In this document: positions 35,942 through 44,512 of the stretch, in pieces
How the letters are laid out: the number at the start of each line of letters is the position of its first letter
How positions within the stretch are numbered: position 1 is the stretch's first letter
NCBI GenBank assembly: GCA_016000195.1
Contig: JAECRO010000006.1
Span: 35,343-99,342 of the forward strand
Origin: Burkholderiales bacterium
GTDB taxonomy: Bacteria > Pseudomonadota > Gammaproteobacteria > Burkholderiales > Burkholderiaceae_C
Length of the DNA stretch: 64,000 bases
Direction of reading: 5' to 3'
Position numbers and translations under genes: made by a program
The notes under the pieces: generated by a model
The model's database searches: none
Told to the model about the DNA's origin: nothing
The model's input: the letters and a program-made list of their open reading frames with translations, nothing else

Positions 35942-36895
35942 ATGCGAAGGCCAGCCCTTTACAGCAGCTCCAGCCGTACCAGCCACGCGCCCGGTCACGC
36001 GGCGCCTGACTTGCCGGGCGCTGCCTCACAAACCGCCCAGGCGTCCAGGGCATCGGCAGCGGGCGCGACACTCCCGCCAGAGCCGCCCGCCGCGCCCGTT
36101 TCACGCTCTGCCATTCACCGGCTCTGGTCGGTGGTCGGGCTGCTGGCCCTGATGCTCGGCATCAGCCTGTCTTTCTCGCTGCACCCGCCCGGCCACACGC
36201 TGACCCAGAAGGACATCAACGCAGCGGTGCTGAAAACCCTGGAAACGACAGTCCTGCCCTCGCCTGCGGTGAAGGCCTACGACACCATCATTCCTTCGGT
36301 CGTGCGCGTGGTGGGGCTGGGCAAGCCCGTCAAGAGCAAGGATGGCGACGAGCATTCAGGCCGCAGCGTCGGCACCGGCGTGGTCATCGTGGACAAGGGC
36401 GTCATCCTGACCAACCTGCATGTGGTGCAGGGCGCGGAAACCATCCAGATCACCTTTGCGGATGGCCTGGAGTCCACCGCCAGCATCACCGGCGTGCAGC
36501 CGGAAAACGACCTGGCGGTGCTGCAGGCGCACAAGATTCCCGACGACCTGGTGGCCGCCACCCTGCGCTCCACCGCCGACCTGTCGCCCGGCGATCAGGT
36601 GGTGGCGGTGGGCTATCCCTTTGGCATCGGCCCCTCGGCTTCCAGCGGCGTGATCTCGGGGCTGGGCCGCACCTTCCGCTCGCCCGAGGGCAAGCAGCCC
36701 ATCACCAACCTGATCCAGTTCGACGCTGCCGCCAATCCCGGCAACTCGGGCGGCCCGCTCGTCACCATGGAGGGCGAAGTCATTGGCATCGTCACCGCCA
36801 TCTACAACCCCAACCAGCAGCGCTCTTTCGTCGGCATCGGTTTTGCCGTGCCGATTGAAAATGCCGCCTCGGCAGCCGGAACACCTCCTTTCTGA
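35942..36895 (+). CDS. HtrA/DegP-like trypsin-family serine protease without PDZ domain
   Basis: The 317-residue protein has a Ser/Pro/Ala-rich cytoplasmic tail, one membrane anchor (LWSVVGLLALMLGISLSFSL) and a periplasmic chymotrypsin fold. The triad is His in ILTNLHVVQGAE, Asp in QPENDLAVLQ and Ser in NPGNSGGPLVTMEGEV. No PDZ domain follows; the protein ends soon after GIGFAVPIENA. Start chosen at 35942 because of AGGTG upstream; an in-frame ATG at 35861 lies inside the structured leader. First gene of a run with MoxR, DUF58 and VWA genes, suggesting a joint role in envelope protein quality control or activation. Confidence 0.88.
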   Translation: MRRPALYSSSSRTSHAPGHAAPDLPGAASQTAQASRASAAGATLPPEPPAAPVSRSAIHRLWSVVGLLALMLGISLSFSLHPPGHTLTQKDINAAVLKTLETTVLPSPAVKAYDTIIPSVVRVVGLGKPVKSKDGDEHSGRSVGTGVVIVDKGVILTNLHVVQGAETIQITFADGLESTASITGVQPENDLAVLQAHKIPDDLVAATLRSTADLSPGDQVVAVGYPFGIGPSASSGVISGLGRTFRSPEGKQPITNLIQFDAAANPGNSGGPLVTMEGEVIGIVTAIYNPNQQRSFVGIGFAVPIENAASAAGTPPF

Positions 36896-36906
36896 AAGGC
36901 CTTTTC

Positions 36907-37926
36907 ATGGATTCGAACCGCTTTGAGCAGCCGCCCGCCGGGCACGACACCGCGCAGCTGATGGAGCAAATCCTCTACGAGGTCAAGCGCGTGGTGGTCG
37001 GGCAGGACCGCTTCCTGGAGCGCGTCATGGTCGCCATGCTGGCGCAGGGCCACCTGCTGGTCGAAGGCGTTCCGGGGCTGGCCAAGACGCTGACCGTCAA
37101 GACCCTGGCCAACACCATTCGCGGCGGCTTCAAGCGCATCCAGTTCACGCCCGACCTGGTGCCGGCCGACCTGGTGGGCACGCGCATCTACAACCAGAAA
37201 ACCGGCGATTTCAGCACCTCGCTCGGGCCTGTCTTCACCAATTTGCTGCTGGCCGACGAGATCAACCGCGCGCCGGCCAAGGTGCAAAGCGCGCTGCTTG
37301 AAGTGATGCAGGAGCGGCAGGTGACGATTGCCGGCATCAGCCACAAGGTGCCCACGCCCTTTCTGGTCATGGCGACGCAAAACCCGATTGAAACCGAAGG
37401 CACCTACCCGCTGCCCGAGGCGCAGGTGGACCGCTTCATGATGAAGGTGCGGGTCGATTACCCGAGCGACGAGGAGGAATTCGTCATCGTCCAGCGCGTC
37501 ACCGGCCCGAAGGTCGAAGTGTCGGCGGTGGCCACGACTGAGCAGCTGGCCGCGCTGCAGGCCGAGTGCCGGCGCATTTATGTCGATCCGTCGCTGGTCC
37601 AGTACGCGGTGCGGCTGGTCTCCAGCACACGCAACCCGGCAAAGCACGGCCTGGACGAGCTGGCCCGCTTCATCACCTTTGGCGCCAGCCCGCGCGCCAC
37701 CATCAACCTGACCGAAGGCGCCCGCGCGCTGGCCATGCTGCGCGGGCGCAGTTACGCGCTGCCCGAAGACATGACCGACTTGATCCCCGACGTGCTGCGC
37801 CACCGCCTGGTGCTGTCGTATGAAGCCCTGTCCGAAGGTTTTTCAGCCGACCAGATTGTCGGAAAAATCATGGCCAGAATCCCTCCACCGGCCAAACCCT
37901 TAGCCCATGAAAAACTCGCCGCGTAG
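36907..37926 (+). CDS. MoxR-family AAA+ ATPase
   Basis: The 339-residue MoxR chaperone ATPase has Walker A EGVPGLAKTLTVKTLA, Walker B LLLADEINRAPAKVQSALLEVMQER and sensor 1 VMATQNPIETEGTYPLPEAQVDRF, with the C-terminal helical lid (AGINLTEGARALAMLRGR-type). MoxR proteins act with VWA-domain partners to mature or insert metal cofactors or remodel complexes. It begins 12 bases after the protease gene and precedes DUF58 and VWA genes, the usual MoxR-DUF58-Bat order. The start (MDSNRFEQPPAG) has AAAGG upstream. Confidence 0.95.
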   Translation: MDSNRFEQPPAGHDTAQLMEQILYEVKRVVVGQDRFLERVMVAMLAQGHLLVEGVPGLAKTLTVKTLANTIRGGFKRIQFTPDLVPADLVGTRIYNQKTGDFSTSLGPVFTNLLLADEINRAPAKVQSALLEVMQERQVTIAGISHKVPTPFLVMATQNPIETEGTYPLPEAQVDRFMMKVRVDYPSDEEEFVIVQRVTGPKVEVSAVATTEQLAALQAECRRIYVDPSLVQYAVRLVSSTRNPAKHGLDELARFITFGASPRATINLTEGARALAMLRGRSYALPEDMTDLIPDVLRHRLVLSYEALSEGFSADQIVGKIMARIPPPAKPLAHEKLAA

Positions 37927-37928
37927 TA

Positions 37929-38018
37929 GAGCCCCCACGCTCCCCGCTTCGCGTGGTTCGCTGCCCCCCGAGGGGGCCGCCCCGCCTGCGGCCCGGCAAA
38001 GCCGGTTCCGCGGCCGGA
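37929..38018 (-). repeat. Repeat family B, copy 3
   Basis: GAGCCCCCACGCTCCCCGCT, GCTGCCCCCCGAGGGGGCCG, CCTGCGGCCCGGCAAAGCCGG and TTCCGCGGCC: the most complete copy, filling the gap between the MoxR and DUF58 genes inside an operon. Confidence 0.8.
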
Positions 38019-38042
38019 ACTTGGACGACCGGGGAATGCGCC

Positions 38043-39029
38043 ATGCCTAAGCTTTCACAAGCTGTACAGCCGCCGGCCTCCTCAACCCCTGCCGAAAGCG
38101 CAGACCAGCTGCTGCGCCGGCTCGAATGGACGGTGCTGCGCCGCCTCGACGGGTTGCTGCAGGGCGACTACCGCACGCTGCTGCGCGGCACCGGCATGGA
38201 CCTGGCCGACCTGCGCGAATACCAGTACCACGACGATGTGCGGCATATCGACTGGAACGTCACGGCCCGGCTTCAGCAGCCGCATGTGCGCGTCTTTACC
38301 GAAGACCGCGAGATGAGCGCCTGGTTTTTGCTTGACCTGAGCCCGTCGATGGATTTCGGCTCCAGCGAGCAGCGCAAGCGCCATGTGCTGACTGATTTCG
38401 TGGCCGTGCTGGCGCGCCTGCTGACCCGCCACGGCAACCGCGTGGGCGCCCTGCTGTACGGCTGCGGCGTGGATGCCTCAGTGCCGGCGCGCGGCGGCCG
38501 CCAGCATGTGCTGCATTTGCTGCACACCCTGCGGACGCGGCCGGAAGCCGCCAGCGCCGGCCCTACCCGGCTGCATGAATTGCTGGAGTCGGCTGCCGGG
38601 CTGGTGCGCCGCCGCTCCACCGTGTTTGTCGTGTCCGACTTCATCACCGAGGCCGGCTGGGAAAAGCCGCTGGGCCTGCTCGCCCAGCGGCACGAAGTGG
38701 TGGCCGTGCGCCTGCTCGACCCGCTGGAGCTGGAGCTGCCCGACCTGGGCCTGATTCCGATCACGGACGCCGAAACCGGCGAGCAGTTGCTGGTCGATAC
38801 CCATGACGCCGGTTTTCGCAGGCGTTTTGCCCGCATTGCCGCCCAGCGCGAAGCCGACTTGCGGCAAACCCTGGCCCGTGCCGGCGTGGACACGCTCGAA
38901 CTCTCGACCGATGACGACCTGGCCAATGCCATCCTGCGTTTCATTGACTTGCGCAAGCAGCGCAGCCGCTCATCGGGCGCCCATGCGGCAGCCGGCAGGC
39001 TGCCGGCCCACCTGGCGCGCGCCGGCTGA
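38043..39029 (+). CDS. DUF58 domain protein
   Basis: This 328-residue protein has the DUF58 core: LRRLDGLLQGDYRTLLRGTGMDLADLREYQYHDDVRHIDWNVTARLQQPHVRVFTEDRE, followed by a VWA-like stretch, FLLDLSPSMDFGSSEQRK (DxSxS, MIDAS-like) and VFVVSDFITEAGW. DUF58 proteins accompany MoxR ATPases and are thought to be substrates or adaptors. No membrane segment is evident. The ATG at 38043 follows repeat B; the ribosome site is weak. The stop is 27 bases before the VWA gene. Confidence 0.92.
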   Translation: MPKLSQAVQPPASSTPAESADQLLRRLEWTVLRRLDGLLQGDYRTLLRGTGMDLADLREYQYHDDVRHIDWNVTARLQQPHVRVFTEDREMSAWFLLDLSPSMDFGSSEQRKRHVLTDFVAVLARLLTRHGNRVGALLYGCGVDASVPARGGRQHVLHLLHTLRTRPEAASAGPTRLHELLESAAGLVRRRSTVFVVSDFITEAGWEKPLGLLAQRHEVVAVRLLDPLELELPDLGLIPITDAETGEQLLVDTHDAGFRRRFARIAAQREADLRQTLARAGVDTLELSTDDDLANAILRFIDLRKQRSRSSGAHAAAGRLPAHLARAG

Positions 39030-39056
39030 ACCGCAGCACCGCCAGGAGGAACTGCA

Positions 39057-40121
39057 ATGACATTTCCAATGACCTTCCTCTGGCCGCAGTTTCTCTGGCT
39101 GCTGCTGGCCCTGCCGGTGCTGGTGGCGGTGTACCTGTGGCTGCTGCGGCGCAAAAAAAAGATTGCCCTGCGCTACGCCAGCCTGTCCATCGTGCGCGAA
39201 GCTATTGGAGCGGGCCAGAGCCTTCGCCGGCACATTCCGCCGCTGCTGTTCCTGCTGTCGCTGGCGGCCATGCTGGTGGCGTCCTCGCGCCCGTTTGCCG
39301 TCGTCACCCTGCCCTCGCAAAACGAAACCATCATGCTGGCCATGGACGTGTCGGGCAGCATGCGCGCCACCGATGTGCTGCCCAACCGGCTGGTCGCCTC
39401 GCAAAATGCCGCCAAGGCGTTTCTGGCCGACCTGCCGCGCAATGTGCGGGTCGGCGTGGTGGCATTTGCCGGCACCGCCGCCGTGGTGCAGCCGCCCACC
39501 CTGAGCCGCGAAGACCTGACGACGGCGATCGACAAGTTCCAGCTGCAGCGCGGCACGGCCATTGGCAACGGCATCATCGTGTCGCTGGCCGAGCTGTTTC
39601 CTGGGGCCGGCATTGACCTCGAATCGCTGGAAACGGGCCGGGAACGCAAGCGCGGAATATCGCTCGACCAGACTGGAAAAGACGACCGGGAGGGCCAGAA
39701 AGCCTTCACGCCGGTCACGCCCGGCTCCTACACCTCAGCCGCGATCATCCTGCTGACCGACGGCCAGCGCACCACCGGCGTCGATTCGCTCGATGCGGCC
39801 AAGGCCGCCGCAGACCGGGGCGTGCGCGTCTATACCGTGGGCGTGGGCACGGTGGAAGGCGAAATCATCGGTTTTGAAGGCTGGTCCATGCGCGTCAAGC
39901 TCGACGAGGAAACCCTCAAGGGCATTGCCCGCGCGACCCAGGCCGAATACTTTTATGCCGGCACGGCGGGCGACCTGAAAAAGGTTTATGAAACCCTCAG
40001 TTCGCGGCTGACGGTGGAGAAAAAGGAAACCGAAATCTCGGGGCTGCTGGCCCTGGCAGCAGCCGTTCTGGGTCTGCTGTCGGCCAGCCTGTCCTTGCTG
40101 TGGTTCAACCGGATTCTTTGA
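39057..40121 (+). CDS. VWA-domain membrane protein (BatA-like)
   Basis: The 354-residue protein has two N-terminal membrane segments (FLWPQFLWLLLALPVLVAVYLWLL; IPPLLFLLSLAAMLVASS), a VWA domain with the MIDAS motif MLAMDVSGSMRATD, then IILLTDGQRTTGVDS and VRVYTVGVGTVEGE, and a C-terminal membrane helix (ISGLLALAAAVLGLLSASLSLLWF). This topology is that of BatA/BatB in Bacteroides and Proteobacteria aerotolerance operons. AGGAGG precedes the ATG at 39057. Last gene of the HtrA-MoxR-DUF58-VWA run. Confidence 0.93.
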   Translation: MTFPMTFLWPQFLWLLLALPVLVAVYLWLLRRKKKIALRYASLSIVREAIGAGQSLRRHIPPLLFLLSLAAMLVASSRPFAVVTLPSQNETIMLAMDVSGSMRATDVLPNRLVASQNAAKAFLADLPRNVRVGVVAFAGTAAVVQPPTLSREDLTTAIDKFQLQRGTAIGNGIIVSLAELFPGAGIDLESLETGRERKRGISLDQTGKDDREGQKAFTPVTPGSYTSAAIILLTDGQRTTGVDSLDAAKAAADRGVRVYTVGVGTVEGEIIGFEGWSMRVKLDEETLKGIARATQAEYFYAGTAGDLKKVYETLSSRLTVEKKETEISGLLALAAAVLGLLSASLSLLWFNRIL

Positions 40122-40193
40122 ACGGGCAAAATGCTGGCCGGTGCCGGGCCTTGCAGCCGCTTTGCTCGCCGGCCGCCGGTTTTCAAGCGAAAT

Positions 40194-40246
40194 AGGCCTT
40201 TTGCGCAATGCGGGCCTGCACAAGCAGCTATTATTTTTATAGCGTC
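40194..40246 (-). repeat. Repeat family A, copy 11
   Basis: TTTTGCGCAATGCGGGCCTG, CACAAGCAGCTATTATTTTT and ATAGCG: a clear minus-strand copy in the gap between the VWA gene and the small basic protein. Confidence 0.75.
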
Positions 40247-40435
40247 TTATTTGCCAGAGGGTTTTTTCCTGCGGGGTGCGGCAAGTCCTGGAAACATTGC
40301 ATCGGTCCAGGCCTTGGTCATTTGCCGGGTGTTTTTGGCCGCCTCGCGTTTCACGGCAGCCGTCGCCTGTCCGCGCGCCGCCCCGGCCATCCTGTTGGCG
40401 CCGCTGAGAAACATGCTCATGAATGGATTTTTCAT
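40247..40435 (-). CDS. Small basic hypothetical protein
   Basis: A 62-residue protein (MKNPFMSMFLSGANRMAGAA...TDAMFPGLAAPRRKKPSGK) rich in Ala, Lys and Arg, with an amphipathic helical middle and a basic tail. The ATG at 40435 has GAGGTGAG upstream, a good ribosome site. It stands alone on the minus strand downstream of the patatin gene (119 bases). I do not recognise a family; nucleic-acid or membrane surface binding would fit its composition but is a guess. Confidence 0.6.
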   Translation of the reverse strand: MKNPFMSMFLSGANRMAGAARGQATAAVKREAAKNTRQMTKAWTDAMFPGLAAPRRKKPSGK

Positions 40436-40553
40436 GGTCTCACCTCTTTCATAAAAATGGATACGCTTTTTCATCCTAAATACCGCCCCGGACATGGCCA
40501 TGAGGCGTGCGGCGGCATGAACGGTAGGACAAGGCCCCGAAACCGGCGAGCGT

Positions 40554-41579
40554 TCAATAAAACAATTCGGCCAGGTCAACCGTGGACCGCTTGCCGATCT
40601 CGCCATGGTTCGCCTGCAGCCAGGCCCTGGCCCGTTCGCGGCCCAGATTTCTCAGCAGTTCAAAAAACCGCATGTTCGCCGCCATTTTGGTTTCGGTCTT
40701 GAATCCATGCATCTGCTCCGGGGCGTCAATTACATGAAAATTCATGCGTACAACGCGCCGCTCGAACCGCCCGATGCGAAAAATCGATTCCTGCGCGTAT
40801 TCGCGCGCATGGGCAAACATGCGCATTTCCCGCAAAAAGGTTGAATTGAAGGCCAGCTCCAGCACCCGGTCCTTGATTTGCTGGGCGCTGTGCGGCGTGC
40901 CCTTGTGCTTCAGCGGGGTCAGCAGCACCATCAGGATATCGCTGCTTTTGCATTCATAGAACAGCGGATAGATGGCCGGATTGGCGGCATAGCCCCCATC
41001 CCAGTAAGGCTCTCCGTCAATCTCGACCGCCCGGGCCATGGTCGGCAGGCAGGCCGAGGCCAGGATGGCGTCGGCGCTGATCTCGGGTGTGCGGAACAGC
41101 CGCACCTTGCCCGAGTTGGCGTTGGTGGCGGCAATGAAAAGCTTGACCGGGCTGTCGGCGCGCAGGCGCTCGAAATCGACCTGCGCCAGCAAAATGTCCC
41201 GCAACGGGTTGAGGTCGAAAGGATTGAGCTGGTGCGGCGAAAAATAGTGCGCCCAGTGCAGCATCATTTTTAGCGCTGGCAGCAGGCTGATGTTCTGACC
41301 ATCCAGGGACGGCACCGCCACTTCAAACGGCAGGCTGCCCGCCACGGAGGTCCAGAACCTGTGCAGCGCAGCCCGTGCGCCATCGCGGCCGCCCCCATTC
41401 AGGCCGTGGGCCAGCACCACGGCATTCATGGCGCCGGCACTGGTGCCGCTAACACCCTCGAAGTCGGTGCGGCCGTCTTCCAGCAGGTGATCGAGCACGC
41501 CCCAGGTGAATGCACCGTGGGCGCCGCCGCCTTGCAGGGCCAGGCTGATGGGTTGTGGGCTACGTCTTCCAAAAAGCAA
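40554..41579 (-). CDS. Patatin-like phospholipase
   Basis: The 341-residue lipolytic acyl hydrolase has the oxyanion motif LALQGGGAHGAFTWGVLD, the nucleophile elbow GTSAGAMNA (GxSxG) and the Asp of the dyad in DGGYAANPAIYP. Patatin enzymes hydrolyse phospholipids or other acyl esters. No signal peptide is evident. The start is TTG at 41579, supported by AGGAGG (opposite 41585-41590) five bases upstream; no ATG fits. It is the downstream neighbour of three uncharacterised genes and a J-domain gene on the same strand, separated by 149 bases. Confidence 0.9.
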   Translation of the reverse strand: MLFGRRSPQPISLALQGGGAHGAFTWGVLDHLLEDGRTDFEGVSGTSAGAMNAVVLAHGLNGGGRDGARAALHRFWTSVAGSLPFEVAVPSLDGQNISLLPALKMMLHWAHYFSPHQLNPFDLNPLRDILLAQVDFERLRADSPVKLFIAATNANSGKVRLFRTPEISADAILASACLPTMARAVEIDGEPYWDGGYAANPAIYPLFYECKSSDILMVLLTPLKHKGTPHSAQQIKDRVLELAFNSTFLREMRMFAHAREYAQESIFRIGRFERRVVRMNFHVIDAPEQMHGFKTETKMAANMRFFELLRNLGRERARAWLQANHGEIGKRSTVDLAELFY

Positions 41580-41728
41580 AAGCGCCTCCTGTCTGTCGTT
41601 AATCCATGCAATGGATCACCAAGCAATGAACTTTGTTGCAGTGCAGCATACCATTGCAGACACGAATCTGGCGTGTCAGGAAATCTCCCGACAGGGGGAG
41701 GCAGGCATTCAGCAGGCGCGCCGCTTGT

Positions 41729-43072
41729 TCACGCCGTCACATGGCACTCGCGCCGCAGCAGGGCCAGGGCGTCCTTGAGCGCAAAGCTTGAATCGCTTTG
41801 CAGGGTGGACTGGGCCTCGTCCACAAAGTCCGTCCACAGCTGCAGATAGGCCTCCTGGTGCTCGGCCGGCGCATGGTCCAGGATGTACTGGCGGGCCAGT
41901 TCCGGCTGGAAACCGTTCCTGGCGCCCGGTTTTTGAATCTTGCGGACCAGCGCGGTCGCGGCTTTTTCAGTCAAAAGGGTTTTGGGCGCCGCACCGGCCG
42001 CTACGCAGACCATCAGCGTCAGGAGCGAGCCGTCGTCGCAGTTTCCGCCGGTCGCCTTGTCCCACGCCAGGGAAACGGCGCGCTCATGGTGCGCGATCTC
42101 GCTGGCAATGTCCTCGACCCAGAAATAGCGGCCCAGCAGCGGCGGATGCTGGTCTTCGCTGTCGTTGGCAAAGAGCGCCCGGACGGTCAGCGGGCTCTCA
42201 AGAATCTGCGGCAAGTCAGCCAGCACCGATTGCAGCACGGCCTGCACCACGTCCCTGAACTCCTCGGGCAAATTGCCGGGAATCGCGAGCGGCAAGGTGA
42301 GGGACAAGCTCAGCGACCGGGCGCCGGCGCTTGCGGTCTTGACGGTTTTCCCGGCCTGGGCGGCGGCGCGGGTTCTGGCGGCGCGGTACTTCTTGCGCAG
42401 CGCGGCGACCATTTTTTCAAACTCGACCCAATCGGGCATCTCGGTGCGCTGGGTGGCCATTGCCAGCAGCGCGGTGCGGATCACCGCTTCGGCATGGGTG
42501 TGCGCCTCTTCGAGTTCTTCGGCGTCCATGCCCAGCCCGTCCGCCAGCCAGATGGCGGCGTCTTTTTGCTGCTGCAGCGGCCTGCGCCTGGCAAGTTCGG
42601 CCTGGTAGTCGGCAAAGCTTTTCAGCGACCACTCGGCGAGTCCTTTCGGCGGGCCGTTCGGCTCGGCGCCGCCGTCGTCCAGGCGGCCGTGAAAGCTGCT
42701 GCTCTCGGGCAGCGCCAGCAAGGCCTTGAGCAGGTCCGAGCCGCCCTTGGAGCGCGACAGGAAGGAATGGTCGCGCAGCGATTCGGCGGCCTTGCGCAAG
42801 TCGCCGCCACAACTGCTTTGCAGGTACAGGCTGACCAGGTTGACGATGCGGTCCCTGGCTTTTTCAATATCGGGCCGCAGGAATTCGTTGCCGAAGTAGC
42901 GCGCAATCTGCACCATGCCCTTGGGCGCGTCAGCGCAGATGGCGTCGAGCCTGGCGCGGCCGATGATGCCGTTCTGTACGCCGAACTGCAGCGCCTTTTC
43001 AAAAAACGGGCGCGCATCGTAGAGCGAAACCGAAGCGGGCGAAGCAGTCACGGAAGGGTGCATGGTCATCAT
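41729..43072 (-). CDS. Uncharacterised protein of the J-domain gene cluster (large)
   Basis: A predicted soluble, mostly helical protein of 447 residues with no motif that I recognise. Early part: YDARPFFEKALQFGVQNGII and RYFGNEFLRPDIEKARDRIV; a basic segment (MVAALRKKYRAARTRAAAQAGK) occupies the centre; the C-terminal half has regular helices up to LKDALALLRRECHVTA. Start at 43072 (three ATGs within nine bases, no strong ribosome site). It begins 34 bases after the next gene's stop, so is co-transcribed with the 43107 and 43908 genes. Codon use is ordinary for the window, so recent transfer is unlikely. Confidence 0.75.
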   Translation of the reverse strand: MMTMHPSVTASPASVSLYDARPFFEKALQFGVQNGIIGRARLDAICADAPKGMVQIARYFGNEFLRPDIEKARDRIVNLVSLYLQSSCGGDLRKAAESLRDHSFLSRSKGGSDLLKALLALPESSSFHGRLDDGGAEPNGPPKGLAEWSLKSFADYQAELARRRPLQQQKDAAIWLADGLGMDAEELEEAHTHAEAVIRTALLAMATQRTEMPDWVEFEKMVAALRKKYRAARTRAAAQAGKTVKTASAGARSLSLSLTLPLAIPGNLPEEFRDVVQAVLQSVLADLPQILESPLTVRALFANDSEDQHPPLLGRYFWVEDIASEIAHHERAVSLAWDKATGGNCDDGSLLTLMVCVAAGAAPKTLLTEKAATALVRKIQKPGARNGFQPELARQYILDHAPAEHQEAYLQLWTDFVDEAQSTLQSDSSFALKDALALLRRECHVTA

Positions 43073-43106
43073 GAAATAGGGTTGCTGTCCGGGCCGGGGC
43101 CCTGCT

Positions 43107-43859
43107 TCAGATCGCCGATTCCTCGTCGGAGTCGCGGGCGGCTGGCGTGGCCTTGCCCCGGTCGGTGTCACCCGTCTCGACCTTGCCATCGTCGTCATCG
43201 TCTTGCATGTCTTCCCCATCCTCGGCGCCCAGGTCGTGCGCGCGCGCCTTGGCCCGCAGCACGGTGAGCATTTCAATGAACAGGTCCGGTAACTGGTAGC
43301 GCAACAGCCAGGCCAGCTCCATCCAGTCGTGGTCGGAAATTTCGTCCTGCTCGACCTGTGGCCGCTCGTAGGTTCTGGCCTGCAGCTCGGCCCGGGAGAT
43401 CAGCTCGCCGGTGTCCTTCATCGCATCAAAGCTGCCGTTGAAGGCAAAAGCCTCGATCCGGTCCCATTTCTCGGTGAAGTAGTCGGCCAGCGCCTCGCTG
43501 CCGCCTTCGAGGTCGCCGATGGCCGTCAAGAATTCGAGCGGATCGGCGTCTTCCCGGAAGATGATGGCGTTCATCATGCCGCGCAGGTGGGTGCGCGTCA
43601 GGTCCTTGTACTGCTTTTCAATCACCACCGCGCGTGCGAACTGCTCGGGCGTGACCAGCAGGTTGACCACCGACTCTTTCGAATTGTCATATTCGCGGAT
43701 CACCGCCAGGATGTCCTTGGGCGGCAGCAGGTCCAGCACCACCATCAGCGCGGCGTCACCCTCGGTGTCGGCCAGTTCGACCAGCGCGGACTCGGCGCCC
43801 ACGATGTCGCCGGCGGCAATCAAGGTCTGGGTTTTTTCAATCAGGGCAAGGTGCTTCAT
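43107..43859 (-). CDS. Uncharacterised acidic-tailed protein of the J-domain gene cluster
   Basis: This 250-residue protein begins MKHLALIEKTQTLIAAGDIV and appears helical (VVLDLLPPKDILAVIREYDNSKESVVNLL). The last 50 residues are a highly acidic, low-complexity tail (GAEDGEDMQDDDDDGKVETG). I recognise no family. The LLPPKDILAVIREYD region could be read as a short helical-repeat or magnesium-transporter-N-like fold, but the evidence is weak. It lies 48 bases after the 43908 gene and 34 before the 41729 gene. Confidence 0.75.
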   Translation of the reverse strand: MKHLALIEKTQTLIAAGDIVGAESALVELADTEGDAALMVVLDLLPPKDILAVIREYDNSKESVVNLLVTPEQFARAVVIEKQYKDLTRTHLRGMMNAIIFREDADPLEFLTAIGDLEGGSEALADYFTEKWDRIEAFAFNGSFDAMKDTGELISRAELQARTYERPQVEQDEISDHDWMELAWLLRYQLPDLFIEMLTVLRAKARAHDLGAEDGEDMQDDDDDGKVETGDTDRGKATPAARDSDEESAI

Positions 43860-43907
43860 AAGGGCCTGGGGTCGCTTGGTTTGGTTTCTTGGCGGGGTGC
43901 CTGCCGG

Positions 43908-44468
43908 TCAGTCTTTGCGGTCAAAGCCCTGGCCTTCGAGCCAGCTGGCGCCCGCTTCTTCGCGGTCGCGGGCGTCGCCGCGGACCTCATCGCTTTCGTG
44001 ATCGTTGAAATCGTCCGGGACATCGGTGTCGCCGTCATCATCGCCGTCTTCGTCGCCGCCCTGCCCGGCCAACGCCGCCACCGGCTTGCCGGCCATGTAA
44101 TGCAGGCCCGCCGCCAGCGTCAAAAACCACTCGCCCGCAGGCGCCTGCAAGATCACCTTGACCAGATCGCGCGCCCAGGTCGCCACCTCAATGCCGCCCG
44201 ACACCTCGCTCCAGGCCGGAAATTCATCGGCTTCATGGCTGAGCAGGTGGTCCATCACCGCAGGTTGCCTGAAGACAAAAGCCTGATGAAAGATGACCGC
44301 CACCATTTCGGGGCTCAGTTCCATCATCTGGACCAGAAAGCCGATTTCCTTGCGTTTATCGGCCAGGCGCTGGCGCAGCACGTCGTGCCCGTCGGAGTCA
44401 AACGTCAGGTCATCGATTTCGGACTGGTAGGCCGAGCGCAGGTTGAGGAAAAAAGGAGAGATATTCAT
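43908..44468 (-). CDS. Uncharacterised acidic-tailed protein of the J-domain gene cluster
   Basis: The 186-residue protein begins MNISPFFLNLRSAYQSEIDD. Its middle is hydrophobic enough for a helical bundle (FLVQMMELSPEMVAVIFHQA, WFLTLAAGLHYMAGKPVAAL), and the last 55 residues are acidic (DEDGDDDGDTDVPDDFNDHE). The pattern of folded part plus acidic tail is like the 43107 product, though the two do not align obviously. The start at 44468 lies 45 bases after the J-domain gene. No family recognised. Confidence 0.72.
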   Translation of the reverse strand: MNISPFFLNLRSAYQSEIDDLTFDSDGHDVLRQRLADKRKEIGFLVQMMELSPEMVAVIFHQAFVFRQPAVMDHLLSHEADEFPAWSEVSGGIEVATWARDLVKVILQAPAGEWFLTLAAGLHYMAGKPVAALAGQGGDEDGDDDGDTDVPDDFNDHESDEVRGDARDREEAGASWLEGQGFDRKD

Positions 44469-44512
44469 GCTGCCGGGTGTTTTCTTGTCTAGTGCTGCCT
44501 GCCACGCAGGCA

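Noticed and set aside
40131..40454. Plus-strand frames opposite the small basic protein
   Set aside because: They lack ribosome sites and cover repeat A and the antisense strand; the minus-strand frame has a strong ribosome site instead.
43073..43276. N-terminal extension of the 41729-43072 protein
   Set aside because: The extra residues are an out-of-frame reading of the 43107 gene; several ATGs lie at 43072.
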